Source: Crocinitomix catalasitica ATCC 23190 (GTDB lineage Bacteria > Bacteroidota > Bacteroidia > Flavobacteriales_D > Crocinitomicaceae). From it: a stretch of 57,695 nt of DNA. Position 1 is the stretch's first letter; the number at the start of each line of letters is the position of its first letter. Of this stretch, positions 44,277 to 53,316 are shown piece by piece. The notes under the pieces were generated by a model. That model saw nothing but the letters and a program-made list of their open reading frames with translations, made no database searches and was not told the origin of the DNA. Made by a program: the position numbers and the translations under genes. The stretch is from the NCBI RefSeq assembly GCF_000621625.1, contig NZ_JHXV01000030.1, positions 1-57,695 on the forward strand. Reading direction: 5' to 3'.

Positions 44277-44669
44277 TTATGGCATAAAGTGTAACATGTG
44301 ACTTGCTGATGTTGTTTTACCTTCAGCATCACTTACTTCAAAATGTAGATAGTAAACCATTCCAACTGAATCTGGCACCATTACATGATCATGAAAATCG
44401 TAAGATGTACCTGAAATTGTTCCAGTAAAGTCAATATCGAAATCAGTTGATTTAACACCTAATTGGTTACCTAAATAAACTCTATAAGATTCTAATTCTC
44501 TATCATCTTCGAAAGTTGCTTCAATGTGTAATTGATCACCCCACATTAATTCTGTATGATCAGCAGGTTCGTTCACTGTAATTGTAGGTACTTCTTTATC
44601 TTTTTTACAAGATGTTAAACCCATTAAACTGATAAATGTAATTGCTGTAATAATATATACTTTATTCAT
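44277..44669 (-). CDS. DUF4625 lipoprotein
   Basis: The protein has 130 residues. The lipobox LTSC (Cys about 21) is followed by KKDKEVPTITVNEPADHT, then a small immunoglobulin-like beta domain with EATFEDDRELESYRVYLG and ending VSDAEGKTTSASHMLHFMP. This matches the DUF4625 pattern (short extracytoplasmic domain in Bacteroidota, often near metal uptake genes). It includes an HDHVMVPD stretch rich in His/Asp that could bind metal. It lies between the Cys-rich membrane gene and the MbnP gene. Confidence 0.75.
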   Translation of the reverse strand: MNKVYIITAITFISLMGLTSCKKDKEVPTITVNEPADHTELMWGDQLHIEATFEDDRELESYRVYLGNQLGVKSTDFDIDFTGTISGTSYDFHDHVMVPDSVGMVYYLHFEVSDAEGKTTSASHMLHFMP

Positions 44670-44810
44670 GATAATTTAATTTATAATTGCACTGATTTTT
44701 CTTTAAATCAGTGATGTGACTAATTGATTTAATTTGCGAACACGAGCCATTATGCAAATGGTAGGAACGCATTTGTAGGAAGAACCAAGAAGGATCTAAC
44801 AAAATAAAAA

Positions 44811-45197
44811 TTAGCCGATATAAATTGGTGGAATAAAGAAGTCTGGATGATAAGAATTTTCATCAACAGATTGATAGTTCACGATAAAGTTGTTTTCGCA
44901 AGTCATAGGAGAGATGCGTAATGTTTCGAGAATTTCAATACCAAAAAACCAGAAAGAAACCTCTTGTACTGTTTTATCCGAATTATTCGTTTCGGCATCT
45001 GTAGTTGTGAGTTGTAACTTTAAATAACATTGACCGTGACAATTAAGCTCTGGTTTAGTCTTGTTTACACAAAATTGAGCTTCAATTTCATTTTGGTTGG
45101 CATAAAAGTTAACAACAGTTGCTGTTTGCCATGTTATACCTATGACAAAAGAGAAAACTAATAGAAGTGCAATATGTGCTTTTGCTTTTTTGATAAT
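44811..45197 (-). CDS. Cys-rich membrane protein, apparent ATT start
   Basis: A 128-codon frame with no ATG, GTG or TTG start. Between an in-frame stop just upstream and the protein, the only start-like codons are ATT at 45197 and the next codon, ATC. The N-terminus (IIKKAKAHIALLLVFSFVI) is a membrane helix preceded by lysines. Then come VVNFYANQNEIEAQFCVNKT and a KPELNCHGQCYL motif, the Cys-x(3)-Cys-containing stretch of a small Bacteroidota membrane-protein family, and an end YHPDFFIPPI. The conservation of this layout argues that it is translated. It is the first gene of the unit continuing to DUF4625, MbnP and the CDVCGC barrel. Confidence 0.7.
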   Translation of the reverse strand: MIKKAKAHIALLLVFSFVIGITWQTATVVNFYANQNEIEAQFCVNKTKPELNCHGQCYLKLQLTTTDAETNNSDKTVQEVSFWFFGIEILETLRISPMTCENNFIVNYQSVDENSYHPDFFIPPIYIG

Positions 45198-45428
45198 GTA
45201 AAGTTATACAATAAATTTAATATTTGTTTAAGGTAAAAACTGATAATCGTCAATTATTTACAGCTCTATATTGGTTTAAGTAGCCTTCATTAACTTATTA
45301 TTAGTTTGTGAAGGATTATGTGTCAACCTGTTGTTTAACACGTTAACGTAGAGGAGGAATTCAAACGAAAATTTTCAAAGTTACCTTCAGTCGAATCAAA
45401 CATTAATTAATACTAACTTCGTTATTGA

Positions 45429-47045
45429 ATGAGAAACTTACTTGTTTTACTTTTTTTTGGTGCATCATTTAACGCATTAACACAAGATACTATTCGTATT
45501 TATTTTAAATATGGAAGTGCAAATGTTAATGATATAAATGCGAGTATGCTCAGAACGCTTCATAACGATTATGATTTGCGTGATGTAGAATATGCAGAAT
45601 TCATTGGCTATGCTGATTCTACCGGTGATTTTACTAAGAACAAATCCTTATCAGAAAAACGCGCAAGAAATGTTTTGAAATATTGTAAGAAGAGTTTTTC
45701 ATCGGATACAGAAATCAAAATATTGGCAAGGGGTGAGGATGTAAAAATTGATCAAGCAGAGAATAGGCGTGTAGAAATTATTCTGTATTATCCTGCTGAA
45801 ATTGAGCCACCCAAAAAGGATATCATAGTAAACGTTGATCCGAAGTGTTTTTATATTGATACAGATGCTTTGAAGTATTGTAATGTCAAAGAAATAAAAA
45901 AGCGTGGACGTAGATTTATGTATATCGAAGCGTTGCCTGTCGATTTATTCAAGACGCGGCAACATTATTATTCCGCTCGAACGAAGTTAGGAGGGAAGAC
46001 AACCATTCAACGGGTGCGATGGAAAATGAAAACAACAGGCAAGTTATGGTGGAGAAAAAAAAGGTGGGTAGCAATAATTCCACGAGCAAGTTTTATACAA
46101 TATCAATTCTTCACGCTTGAAGATGCTCCATGTTCTGGTTGTACAGAAGAGATTTTTACAAAAGACACCATTGTTTTGACCGTTGAAAAATATTTTCCGG
46201 ATTATTTTTTGATGCAGAATATTCAAGCGAAAGTCCGTTTATTTAATCATCACCAAGTTAAGATTCGTGCACCGAAAGAATATGTTGATTTGAAGGCTGA
46301 ATATGGGATTCGAGAGGACTATTTTAATGGTAACTATAAGCGTAACCGTTTTTCTCGAATTGATTGGACCACCAAAAAAGGTTTTAGAGGTAGAAAAGAG
46401 GATTATTACTTTACAACAGTTAATTTGTATAATAAAGAACTGGATAATATTAAGCAAAAACGAATGACAACCATTTGTTTGAATGCGCCAGTTTGGGATG
46501 GTGAAGGATGGTGGAATAATCCAATGAATTGTGGTACGGGGAATTTAAACGGATGGGCTTTAGGTCTTAAAGGGGTTTTTGAACCAGGCGTATTTTATCA
46601 CAATGATACCTTAACGGGTTATGTTGCCTTGGGGTTAGCGTTTACAAAACGAATTAATTTACAAGTTGTAGCAGGCATCAATACGCATAAAGGGTTTTAT
46701 AGCGCATTAAGTTTCCGATATCCATTTTTGAACTTCAGGTTAAATGCCTTAAGTCTAAAAAACAAGTGGATCAGTCCAACAATGTTAGCGCCAAGTGTAT
46801 TTGAAAGTCCTATTATTCATATTTATTCGGGATTGGATGCGAAAACGAGTTATAATAAAAAATACCAATCATTTTTAGAAAGCAATTTACATTTGGGCTT
46901 GGCTATAGATAAATCAATTTTTGGGATCTATACTGAGTTCTATTTACAAGGTGGAGCGGCTTTTGATTTCTTGCAAAGGATCAATAACAAAATCTATCCA
47001 TACGGTCAATTCGGAATACGTTTTTATGCGCGCAGTATAATTTAA
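45429..47045 (+). CDS. OmpA-domain outer-membrane protein
   Basis: The protein has 538 residues. A signal peptide ends NALTQ. Residues ~20-125 form an OmpA-like peptidoglycan-binding fold: IRIYFKYGSANVND, FIGYADSTGDFTKNKSLSEK, RARNVLKYC and an EDVKIDQAENRRVEIILYYP ending. A large unidentified domain with Cys pairs (DAPCSGCTEE, MNCGTG) follows, and a barrel-like C-terminus (YGQFGIRFYARSII). It probably sits in the outer membrane and anchors to peptidoglycan. It is divergent from the MbnP unit. Confidence 0.7.
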   Translation: MRNLLVLLFFGASFNALTQDTIRIYFKYGSANVNDINASMLRTLHNDYDLRDVEYAEFIGYADSTGDFTKNKSLSEKRARNVLKYCKKSFSSDTEIKILARGEDVKIDQAENRRVEIILYYPAEIEPPKKDIIVNVDPKCFYIDTDALKYCNVKEIKKRGRRFMYIEALPVDLFKTRQHYYSARTKLGGKTTIQRVRWKMKTTGKLWWRKKRWVAIIPRASFIQYQFFTLEDAPCSGCTEEIFTKDTIVLTVEKYFPDYFLMQNIQAKVRLFNHHQVKIRAPKEYVDLKAEYGIREDYFNGNYKRNRFSRIDWTTKKGFRGRKEDYYFTTVNLYNKELDNIKQKRMTTICLNAPVWDGEGWWNNPMNCGTGNLNGWALGLKGVFEPGVFYHNDTLTGYVALGLAFTKRINLQVVAGINTHKGFYSALSFRYPFLNFRLNALSLKNKWISPTMLAPSVFESPIIHIYSGLDAKTSYNKKYQSFLESNLHLGLAIDKSIFGIYTEFYLQGGAAFDFLQRINNKIYPYGQFGIRFYARSII

Positions 47046-47065
47046 CAATTCATTGCAGGGGAGGC

Positions 47066-47102
47066 AAAAAAAAACAATCACCATTAATTGATGATTGTTT
47101 TA
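47066..47102. terminator. Bidirectional terminator between convergent genes
   Basis: AAACAATCA (47072-47080) pairs with TGATTGTTT (47092-47100), flanked by an A-run before and a T-run after. It serves the OmpA gene and the gene ending at 47140. Confidence 0.75.
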
Positions 47103-47139
47103 TTAAGACTATTTTATTAAAGTACGCAATAGGCTGATT

Positions 47140-47715
47140 CTATCCAAAAAGATAGTATAGTCCTACCGAAACTTGATTGTTTTTGTATTTTGTATAAGTG
47201 CTTGCAAAACCTGGTGTATTTAAACCTAATGTGAATGCTGCTCTTAAGCCAATTATTTTCTCTTTAATTTCAAATTGTCCACCAAGATCAAATTGCGGGC
47301 CTACAGTACTGCCAGAACCATAAGTGCTAGCCATTACTGAAGCCGAAAAACCTACGCCTACAAAAAAGCAGTTTTGTTCAATGTCTCCAAAGTATAATTC
47401 TGCTAATAATGGGAATTCTGCTCCTATTGAAGTTCCTTCACTAGCTCCTGATTGTGAGTTTATACTTCCGCTCATACCAATAAAAGGATATGCACTAACT
47501 GCAAAATTCATATCTCTATTTATTTCAAAAGCTAAAGTCGCTTTATAAAATAAACCAGGTACAATTACAGGTTCTTTCTCTAAATCATCAAGGGGATTAA
47601 CTTGTGCTGCGAAAAGGCCAATATTTGCCTGGATACCAAGTGCGTGATAGTAATCTTGTGCTTTTATTAAACCAGTGAATGTTAAGCACAATAGTGCTAG
47701 GATAATCTTTTTCAT
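47140..47715 (-). CDS. Outer-membrane beta-barrel protein, hypothetical
   Basis: The protein has 191 residues. A signal peptide ends IKAQ (about 19). The mature part is short strands rich in Gly, Ala, Ser and Phe (for example LAFEINRDMNFAVSAYPFIG) and ends YTKYKNNQVSVGLYYLFG, as outer-membrane barrels do (terminal aromatic). No motif identifies a function. It is convergent with the OmpA-type gene. Confidence 0.6.
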   Translation of the reverse strand: MKKIILALLCLTFTGLIKAQDYYHALGIQANIGLFAAQVNPLDDLEKEPVIVPGLFYKATLAFEINRDMNFAVSAYPFIGMSGSINSQSGASEGTSIGAEFPLLAELYFGDIEQNCFFVGVGFSASVMASTYGSGSTVGPQFDLGGQFEIKEKIIGLRAAFTLGLNTPGFASTYTKYKNNQVSVGLYYLFG

Positions 47716-48047
47716 ATCTAAAAATTTGTTAGGTTTTAATTCAAATTGTTTGAATTAATTAAGCGCAAATTTAGCATTCATATCGAGTTAAACAAATGAA
47801 TAGTAATGTAAAGTTGAATGTTTTAAGGTGTTTAGATGGAAGTTTATCGTGTAAAAAAAATATTACACTTTTTTAATTGATTCTTAATTAGTGTTTTATA
47901 TAGATAGTGAGGTTTACAAGTAGCTATGTTAAGTACTACAATTTGTCCTGGATAATTAGCATTATCGGTATCAAGTAAGGTTGCTTTATGAAAAATAAAG
48001 TGATTGTAGATGTTTTGAGAATGAGCAAGCGGTCAAAGAGATAAAAT
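47716..48047. other. Gene-free stretch
   Basis: 332 bases of AT-rich DNA. A short 18-codon frame at about 47990 was not judged real. No convincing hairpin or repeat. It should contain the promoter of the 47140-47715 gene. Confidence 0.4.
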
Positions 48048-48260
48048 TTATTCTTCATTCTTTTTACGCTTCTTCCATTTCCAATAAATAAGTGAACCTG
48101 CTATCACAATGAACAGTGGAATCACTATCAAGGCGATGAACTTAGCTGGATCTGTAAAATCAACGGGTTCATTGTCCAGATCAATTTCTCGTACTGTTTG
48201 GGCAAATACGTTTGTTGTGAAAAGTATTGTCAGTATTAATATGAATTTTCTTTTTATCAT
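48048..48260 (-). CDS. Small membrane protein
   Basis: The protein has 70 residues. A signal peptide (MIKRKFILILTILFTTNVFAQ) is followed by TVREIDLDNEPVDFTDPAKF, a single membrane helix ALIVIPLFIVIAGSLIY and a basic tail KWKKRKKNEE. Small proteins with a signal, a short 'EPxDFxD' linker, a helix and a K-rich end recur in Flavobacteriia. The function is unknown. The basic tail predicts a cytoplasmic C-terminus. Confidence 0.6.
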   Translation of the reverse strand: MIKRKFILILTILFTTNVFAQTVREIDLDNEPVDFTDPAKFIALIVIPLFIVIAGSLIYWKWKKRKKNEE

Positions 48261-48569
48261 CTTGTTTGTGCTTCAAAGGATGCGTCTTTTTAATTCAAAC
48301 TTTCAGCCCTTTTTGTTCTCTTTTAAAATAGTGATTATTAAGTGAAAAGAGGTTGTTTAAAATGTTAAATAATGATAAGATAATTAGATGCCGTTCGATT
48401 GGCTATACTTTTTATAACGATTGCAGATATGGTTTTAGTTTCACCAATCAAAGCCCTTTTTTATTTCAGCGATAAACAAAAGCTTAAATAAAGGTGTAAT
48501 AAAAGCCCTCCTAAACAAAGGAATATTCATATCTTTCTATTCTAAATAAATTTAACAGATAGCAAAAAC
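48261..48569. other. Gene-free stretch
   Basis: 309 AT-rich bases between divergent genes. It should carry the promoters of the genes at 48048-48260 and 48570-49622. No hairpin, repeat or clear promoter pair was found. Confidence 0.4.
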
Positions 48570-49622
48570 ATGACAATATTACTTTTGTTTTTAACCTTGA
48601 GTATTGGCTTTTCTTTTTTATGTTCAATTCTTGAAGCGGTTATTTTAAGTATTACACCATCATTTATTAGAAAACAGCGAGATAAGAATCCTCAATTGTA
48701 TAAAGATCTCAATTCATTTAAAGAAGATATTGACAAACCGTTATCAGCGATATTAACCTTGAATACGATAGCGCATACGGTCGGAGCGATAGGTGTAGGT
48801 GCCCAAGCCGCGGTTGTTTTCGGAAGTACAGCGATTAATATTTTCTCTTTTCAAATTCCAGCAGAATCTATAGTTGCAACAGTGATGACATTGGCTATAT
48901 TAATTCTAAGTGAAATTATACCTAAAACATTAGGAGCGAATTACTGGAAAAGTTTAACTCCAATTTCTATTAAAGGGATTAAAATTCTAATGAAAATATT
49001 GATGCCTTTGGTGTGGATGAGCCAGTTGATTACTAAGAAGCTTAAAAACGACAAGAATAAGAGCGTGCTCAGCCGTGCTGATTTGATGGCATTAACATTG
49101 GCAACAAAAGAGGATGGTGCATTGAGCAATCCTGAGACCAATGTGATTCAAAATGTATTGAATTTACCGAATACTACTATTCATGACATCATGACGCCAC
49201 GCGCTGTGCTATTCGCTACTATTGAGAATATAACTGTAGAAGACTTGAGTAAAACAGAAAGGTTCGAGCAATTCTCAAGAATTCCAGTTTTTGCAGAAAA
49301 CAAGGAAGAAATTCTGGGGATGGTCTTAAAAAATGATATCCTTTGGCAACTGATAGAGGACAATAAAACTGTCAAAGTAAAAGAATTGATTCGACCACTT
49401 TCAAAAGTGCAAGAGGATGAGCTTTTAGCAGATTTCTTCAAACGGAATTACGATAAAAGAGCACATATGTTTATTGTAGAAGACACCTATGGTAGTATAA
49501 CAGGGGTTGTTACTTTAGAGGATATTCTAGAAACAATTTTAGGGTATGAAATCATTGATGAAACAGACAAGATAGCAGATATGCAAACGCTTGTGGAGAA
49601 GAAGGATAGTAAAACCGACTAA
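48570..49622 (+). CDS. CNNM/CorC-type transporter (DUF21 + CBS pair)
   Basis: The protein has 350 residues. The DUF21/CNNM membrane domain has helices at about 1-25, 55-85 and 95-140 with EAVILSITPSFI, ALILSEIIPKTLGANYW-type sequence (LSEIIPKTLGANYW is the signature) and a short loop. Two CBS motifs follow (DIMTPRAVLFATIENITVED and TGVVTLEDILETILGYEIID). The C-terminal CorC_HlyC domain of longer relatives is missing, so it belongs to the short group. The role is inferred as Mg or divalent-cation export and regulation by nucleotides. Confidence 0.88.
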   Translation: MTILLLFLTLSIGFSFLCSILEAVILSITPSFIRKQRDKNPQLYKDLNSFKEDIDKPLSAILTLNTIAHTVGAIGVGAQAAVVFGSTAINIFSFQIPAESIVATVMTLAILILSEIIPKTLGANYWKSLTPISIKGIKILMKILMPLVWMSQLITKKLKNDKNKSVLSRADLMALTLATKEDGALSNPETNVIQNVLNLPNTTIHDIMTPRAVLFATIENITVEDLSKTERFEQFSRIPVFAENKEEILGMVLKNDILWQLIEDNKTVKVKELIRPLSKVQEDELLADFFKRNYDKRAHMFIVEDTYGSITGVVTLEDILETILGYEIIDETDKIADMQTLVEKKDSKTD

Positions 49623-49656
49623 ATTAATCGTTCAACCGATCTATAATATAAAGGTT

Positions 49657-49690
49657 AATACTCGCTATCTCAAACGAAATAGCGAGTATT
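49657..49690. terminator. Convergent hairpin terminator
   Basis: A perfect 12-bp stem AATACTCGCTAT / ATAGCGAGTATT with a 10-nt loop. There is no long T-run, but it lies between the convergent CNNM and Usp genes, as a shared terminator would. Confidence 0.65.
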
Positions 49691-49737
49691 CATAAAGTTT
49701 ATAATTCAAGTTGTTTCAGGTAAAGCCTTGGTATTAT

Positions 49738-50535
49738 CTATTGACTTATGATTAACAGTGAGGTAAGATTTTCCTTTACCAATTCTCTTGATACACTTCC
49801 TGTTCGCAAGCGTTGAAAGAAACCTTTTGGTTGTGTTAATGTGATTAAAACTTCTATGTTATTATTATCACGCCAATGTTGTATGCCTCCTAATATGTTT
49901 TCATCTTTTACGATTTCAATTTCACCAAAGCCCATGTTGGTTGAAATGTGCTGATAAAAATCTGTTGTCTCATTTACTTCTCTACTCACATGAAACATTT
50001 TCACGTCACTTTCAAAATAAGCTGCCAATTTCTTGATTTTATATAAAGTCTCAAGTGTAGGACTTTCATTTTTGTCAATTCCAAGCCCCATTTTTGAAAT
50101 TGTATCTAATTCAAAATCAATAGGTATGATTAATAAAGGTGCTGTCAATTCTCCAATAAAATTAACAGATTTTTGTCCACTTACATATTTTAGAACGCCA
50201 TGCTTTGCTTTAGAAAGTAGGACTACTAAATCTGGATTCGTTTTTTCAACATGCCATTTTAGTTCCCTATCATAATGCCCAACTTTAACAGCTGAAGTAA
50301 CTTCAATTTTATGCGCCGCTTCAATGTTTTTCTTTTCAGTAGCAAGTTTTGCTGTAGCATCGTCCATCAATATTTGTGATAAATCACGAACAGAAGTCGA
50401 TCCATACCCAGTGCTATCTATAACATGAAAAAGCACAATTTCGGTCGGTTTATCACTTGAAATAATTTTTGGTAATATTGTTTTAATAGCTGAGAATGAT
50501 TCTTCTGTTAAGTCAGTTGGGAATAAAATTTTCAT
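49738..50535 (-). CDS. Tandem universal-stress protein
   Basis: The protein has 265 residues. The first UspA-like half (about 1-140) begins KILFPTDLTEESFSAIKTIL and contains LVVLSKAKHG; the second half (about 145-265) shows LFKLGIG-type and REVNETTDFYQH segments and ends SVSRELVKENLTSLLIISQ. The nucleotide-binding G-x2-G-x9-GS/T motif is not well kept in the first half, so ATP binding is doubtful. A cytoplasmic stress response is the family expectation. Confidence 0.75.
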   Translation of the reverse strand: MKILFPTDLTEESFSAIKTILPKIISSDKPTEIVLFHVIDSTGYGSTSVRDLSQILMDDATAKLATEKKNIEAAHKIEVTSAVKVGHYDRELKWHVEKTNPDLVVLLSKAKHGVLKYVSGQKSVNFIGELTAPLLIIPIDFELDTISKMGLGIDKNESPTLETLYKIKKLAAYFESDVKMFHVSREVNETTDFYQHISTNMGFGEIEIVKDENILGGIQHWRDNNNIEVLITLTQPKGFFQRLRTGSVSRELVKENLTSLLIISQ

Positions 50536-50837
50536 AGTGCTAAAATTTAAGTATTTAATAAATCCGTTTTAATTAAACCTTAAAATTAGCCAGTTTAAAG
50601 CCAAAAAATATTGACTTTTGTTTGTGCCCAGTGAGATAATTTACGCATTGAAAAATGACTTAAATCAGTCGTTAATTGAAAAAAACATGTTGTAATAACA
50701 AAAGGGCTGATTTGAAGGGGTGAGTTTTAAAAGAAGTAGATCTTGCCTTTAAGGGGAGAATTAAGCATAAAAAAAGCCTTTGGGTTTACCAAAAGCTTTT
50801 TTCGTGATCAGTTTTTAAACGATACTATTAACAAGTA
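50536..50837. other. Gene-free stretch with a terminator
   Basis: 302 bases. The only recognisable element is the hairpin at 50769-50802, which belongs to the minus-strand gene that ends at 50838. Confidence 0.5.
50769..50802. terminator. Terminator after the NHL-like T9SS gene
   Basis: A near-perfect stem, AAAAAAGCCTTTGG with CCAAAAGCTTTTTT, around a 5-nt loop, with A/T runs at both ends, so it would work in either direction. Confidence 0.75.
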
Positions 50838-52895
50838 CTATTTATTTATAATTACTTTTTCTGTTCCAATTATATTAGAATTGTTATCATAAATTGAAAC
50901 GAAATATAAGCCGTTAGCTGTTTCCAATTCAATCATTTCATTACTACCGCTATAACTTGAAGAATAAACCAGTTCACCAATTACGTTACGAATTTCAACC
51001 TTGCCATTCGTTAAAGCATTTGAGGCTATATTGATTAGCCCGTTACTAGGATTTGGATATACAGCGAATGAACTTTGTTCGTTATTATCTACACTTGCAA
51101 ACTGATGATCTAATCTATAAACACCATCTGAATTTTGATCAACAAACCAAATTTTACCTTTTGGTCCAATTTTTACACCTTGAACACTATTTAAATCTGT
51201 ACTAATACGACTAAGTTCTGTTGCTGGCATTGAAGAGATGTCATAAATAATAATTTCACCTGTTTCATATTCACTCACAATCATCCTATCATCAATTACA
51301 TCTATACCTGATGGTTTAATCAAACCTGAAACAACCAATTCTTGTGTGTAACCTGTATACTCTGTATATTCAATAACTGGTTCAGGATTTGGATAATTAG
51401 GTGTACCACCAATATCACTCCCCGTTGTTATATCAATTCTGATGACACGTTGATTTCCGTGATCAACTACATAAAGCCATTTTTTTTCGTCGTCTAAAAT
51501 TAAATGACTTACAATTTGCGATGCAGGATCTTTTTGTACTTCATCGTCAGAATATCTTCTAATAATGGCATCACCATGGTAATCATTTCCTGGTCCGTGA
51601 TCTTCAGCAAAATCGTATCGAACGATGTCATTCGTATATCCATCAAAGATCCAAAATACATTGTCTTTTTCAGCAGCAATACCTTGACAATATGGACTTG
51701 CATGAAGCATATCTAAGTGACTTCCATTTCCACCCGAAGGTTCAGCATAAATAGCCATATCACTCGACCATAAAGAAGGTCCGGTGAAAGCACTACCACC
51801 ATCATGATTTGCATCATAAACTCCTGGTGATGTTCCAAAATTTCCATTTTGACTAAATGCTATACCAGTAGTAAGAGACATAAAATGCCAAGCATTTCCA
51901 TCTTCCTTATTAATGGATGTTTGCCCTTCTTCACCTGCGTTAAAAATCGTTGTTGTATTACTTCCTGTACCTTCAGTACCACGATTTACAACCCACAATT
52001 CCATATTTGTTAAAGTAGGGTGGAAATCCAAATCAGTTGGATCGTCAATACTTTCGCCTGTACCAGCAATTAATGTTGGTAATACTGGAGAATCTATATA
52101 ACTTTCAATGTCATTTACTGTACCTGGACCGACTTGTATTTCTTTATTCAGGGTATCATTTACATTATATAAATCTTCATTTCCGATGTTGATATTATCC
52201 GCCCAAACTTTGATATTGTACATGCCTTCTATTGGCAAATCAATTGCAATACTATGTTCAACTGTAATTGATGAATAATTAGGAATCGACACACTAGCTA
52301 CATTATGCGTTTCAGTTGCTCCGCCATCCACACTATAATTCAAATCAAATGAAGTGATAGTCTCCGTTCCTCTATTAAAAACTTTAGCTTCCAAATCATA
52401 GTCACCTGTTTCTATATATTCAAACAAATTAGATTCGTATACTGAAAGATCATACAATGGTGGCTCTTCAACTACAAAAGTATAAGTACCGCCTAAGCCA
52501 AGTCCTTCAAAAGTTGCGATTTGATAACCGTTGACCAATACATCAAAAGAAAAACCGCCATCACCCCAATCGTCCGTGTATATAATGTCATAGCTATTTC
52601 CTAAAGGTAAACACCAAGGACCTTCTATGATGTCTGCATTGTTAGGGTATCCACCAGGAGGATTATCTCTATTCCCAGCACCGTCGCATCCGACTAGTTC
52701 ATTTTCTCCTTCAAAGATGGTTCCATCTCCACAGTCATTACCACTAGGTAATAATTGCCAATAACCCTCGTTCCCAAAAGCATCAGTATGCACAACAATA
52801 GTGACTTCTCCTTCTGATATATCACATTGTGCAAACGTTTGATGACCAAATGAAAAAACAGAAACAATGGTGAATAAGCGTATTAATTTTTTCAT
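50838..52895 (-). CDS. T9SS-secreted NHL-like/CARDB-like repeat protein
   Basis: The protein has 685 residues from the ATG at 52895. A signal peptide ends FAQ. The N-terminal half (about 20-270) resembles a lectin-like or PA14-like beta domain with GNSYDIIYTDDWGDGGFSFD and a CARDB-like beta domain (NRGTETITSFDLNYSVDGGA). The central part reads as propeller-like repeats with a YVVDHGNQRVIRIDITTGSD stretch, similar to NHL repeats. The C-terminal Por-type sorting domain (SFAVYPNPSNGLINI, ending TEKVIINK) sends it out through T9SS. The substrate or ligand is unknown. Confidence 0.75.
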   Translation of the reverse strand: MKKLIRLFTIVSVFSFGHQTFAQCDISEGEVTIVVHTDAFGNEGYWQLLPSGNDCGDGTIFEGENELVGCDGAGNRDNPPGGYPNNADIIEGPWCLPLGNSYDIIYTDDWGDGGFSFDVLVNGYQIATFEGLGLGGTYTFVVEEPPLYDLSVYESNLFEYIETGDYDLEAKVFNRGTETITSFDLNYSVDGGATETHNVASVSIPNYSSITVEHSIAIDLPIEGMYNIKVWADNINIGNEDLYNVNDTLNKEIQVGPGTVNDIESYIDSPVLPTLIAGTGESIDDPTDLDFHPTLTNMELWVVNRGTEGTGSNTTTIFNAGEEGQTSINKEDGNAWHFMSLTTGIAFSQNGNFGTSPGVYDANHDGGSAFTGPSLWSSDMAIYAEPSGGNGSHLDMLHASPYCQGIAAEKDNVFWIFDGYTNDIVRYDFAEDHGPGNDYHGDAIIRRYSDDEVQKDPASQIVSHLILDDEKKWLYVVDHGNQRVIRIDITTGSDIGGTPNYPNPEPVIEYTEYTGYTQELVVSGLIKPSGIDVIDDRMIVSEYETGEIIIYDISSMPATELSRISTDLNSVQGVKIGPKGKIWFVDQNSDGVYRLDHQFASVDNNEQSSFAVYPNPSNGLINIASNALTNGKVEIRNVIGELVYSSSYSGSNEMIELETANGLYFVSIYDNNSNIIGTEKVIINK

Positions 52896-53316
52896 ATTCA
52901 ATTTGATTACTATTTAATTTTTATAATTGATGCAAAACGCATTGAATTCAAATCATAAAGCGCCTTAAAATGCTCTTTATGAATGAATTTGTAAAGCTAG
53001 TGAATTCATATAGCTTGCCAAAGTCAAAATAGTTGAACTATTGGAATTTTAAAATCGGACAGTCAATCTACATAGGCTGAGCTTAAACCTATAGGGTGTT
53101 TTGCTGTAAATTAAAGCTTGTAATTTTGGACTGATCAACACTTTTTTCGACAAAAATTAGATTCCTTTTCGGGGTATTGTCAGATTTACCGATAGAATTT
53201 TTAGGAGTACAATTTTTGGGTTATCTTGAATTTCCTTTATTTTTAATTAATGGTAACTTCGCTATCGAAGGATAAGGTTTCTTTTTTTAACTGAATATCT
53301 GAGGGCAAAATCTGCT
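52896..53316. other. Gene-free region with promoter
   Basis: 421 bases between divergent T9SS genes. It contains a good promoter match at 53100-53128 and a small CTTCG-CTAT-CGAAG hairpin near 53257-53270. No reading frame or RNA signature of known type. Confidence 0.45.
53100..53128 (+). promoter_or_regulatory. Bacteroidota-type promoter
   Basis: TTTG at 53100-53103, then 17 bases, then TAATTTTG at 53121-53128 (TAnnTTTG). This matches the Bacteroidota sigma-A pattern. It lies ~190 bases upstream of the 53317-54930 start, so the transcript would have a long leader. Confidence 0.5.

Noticed and set aside
47988-48045. 18-codon plus-strand frame starting MKNKVIVDVLRM
   Set aside because: Too short, without a family pattern, and opposite an intergenic region without other support.
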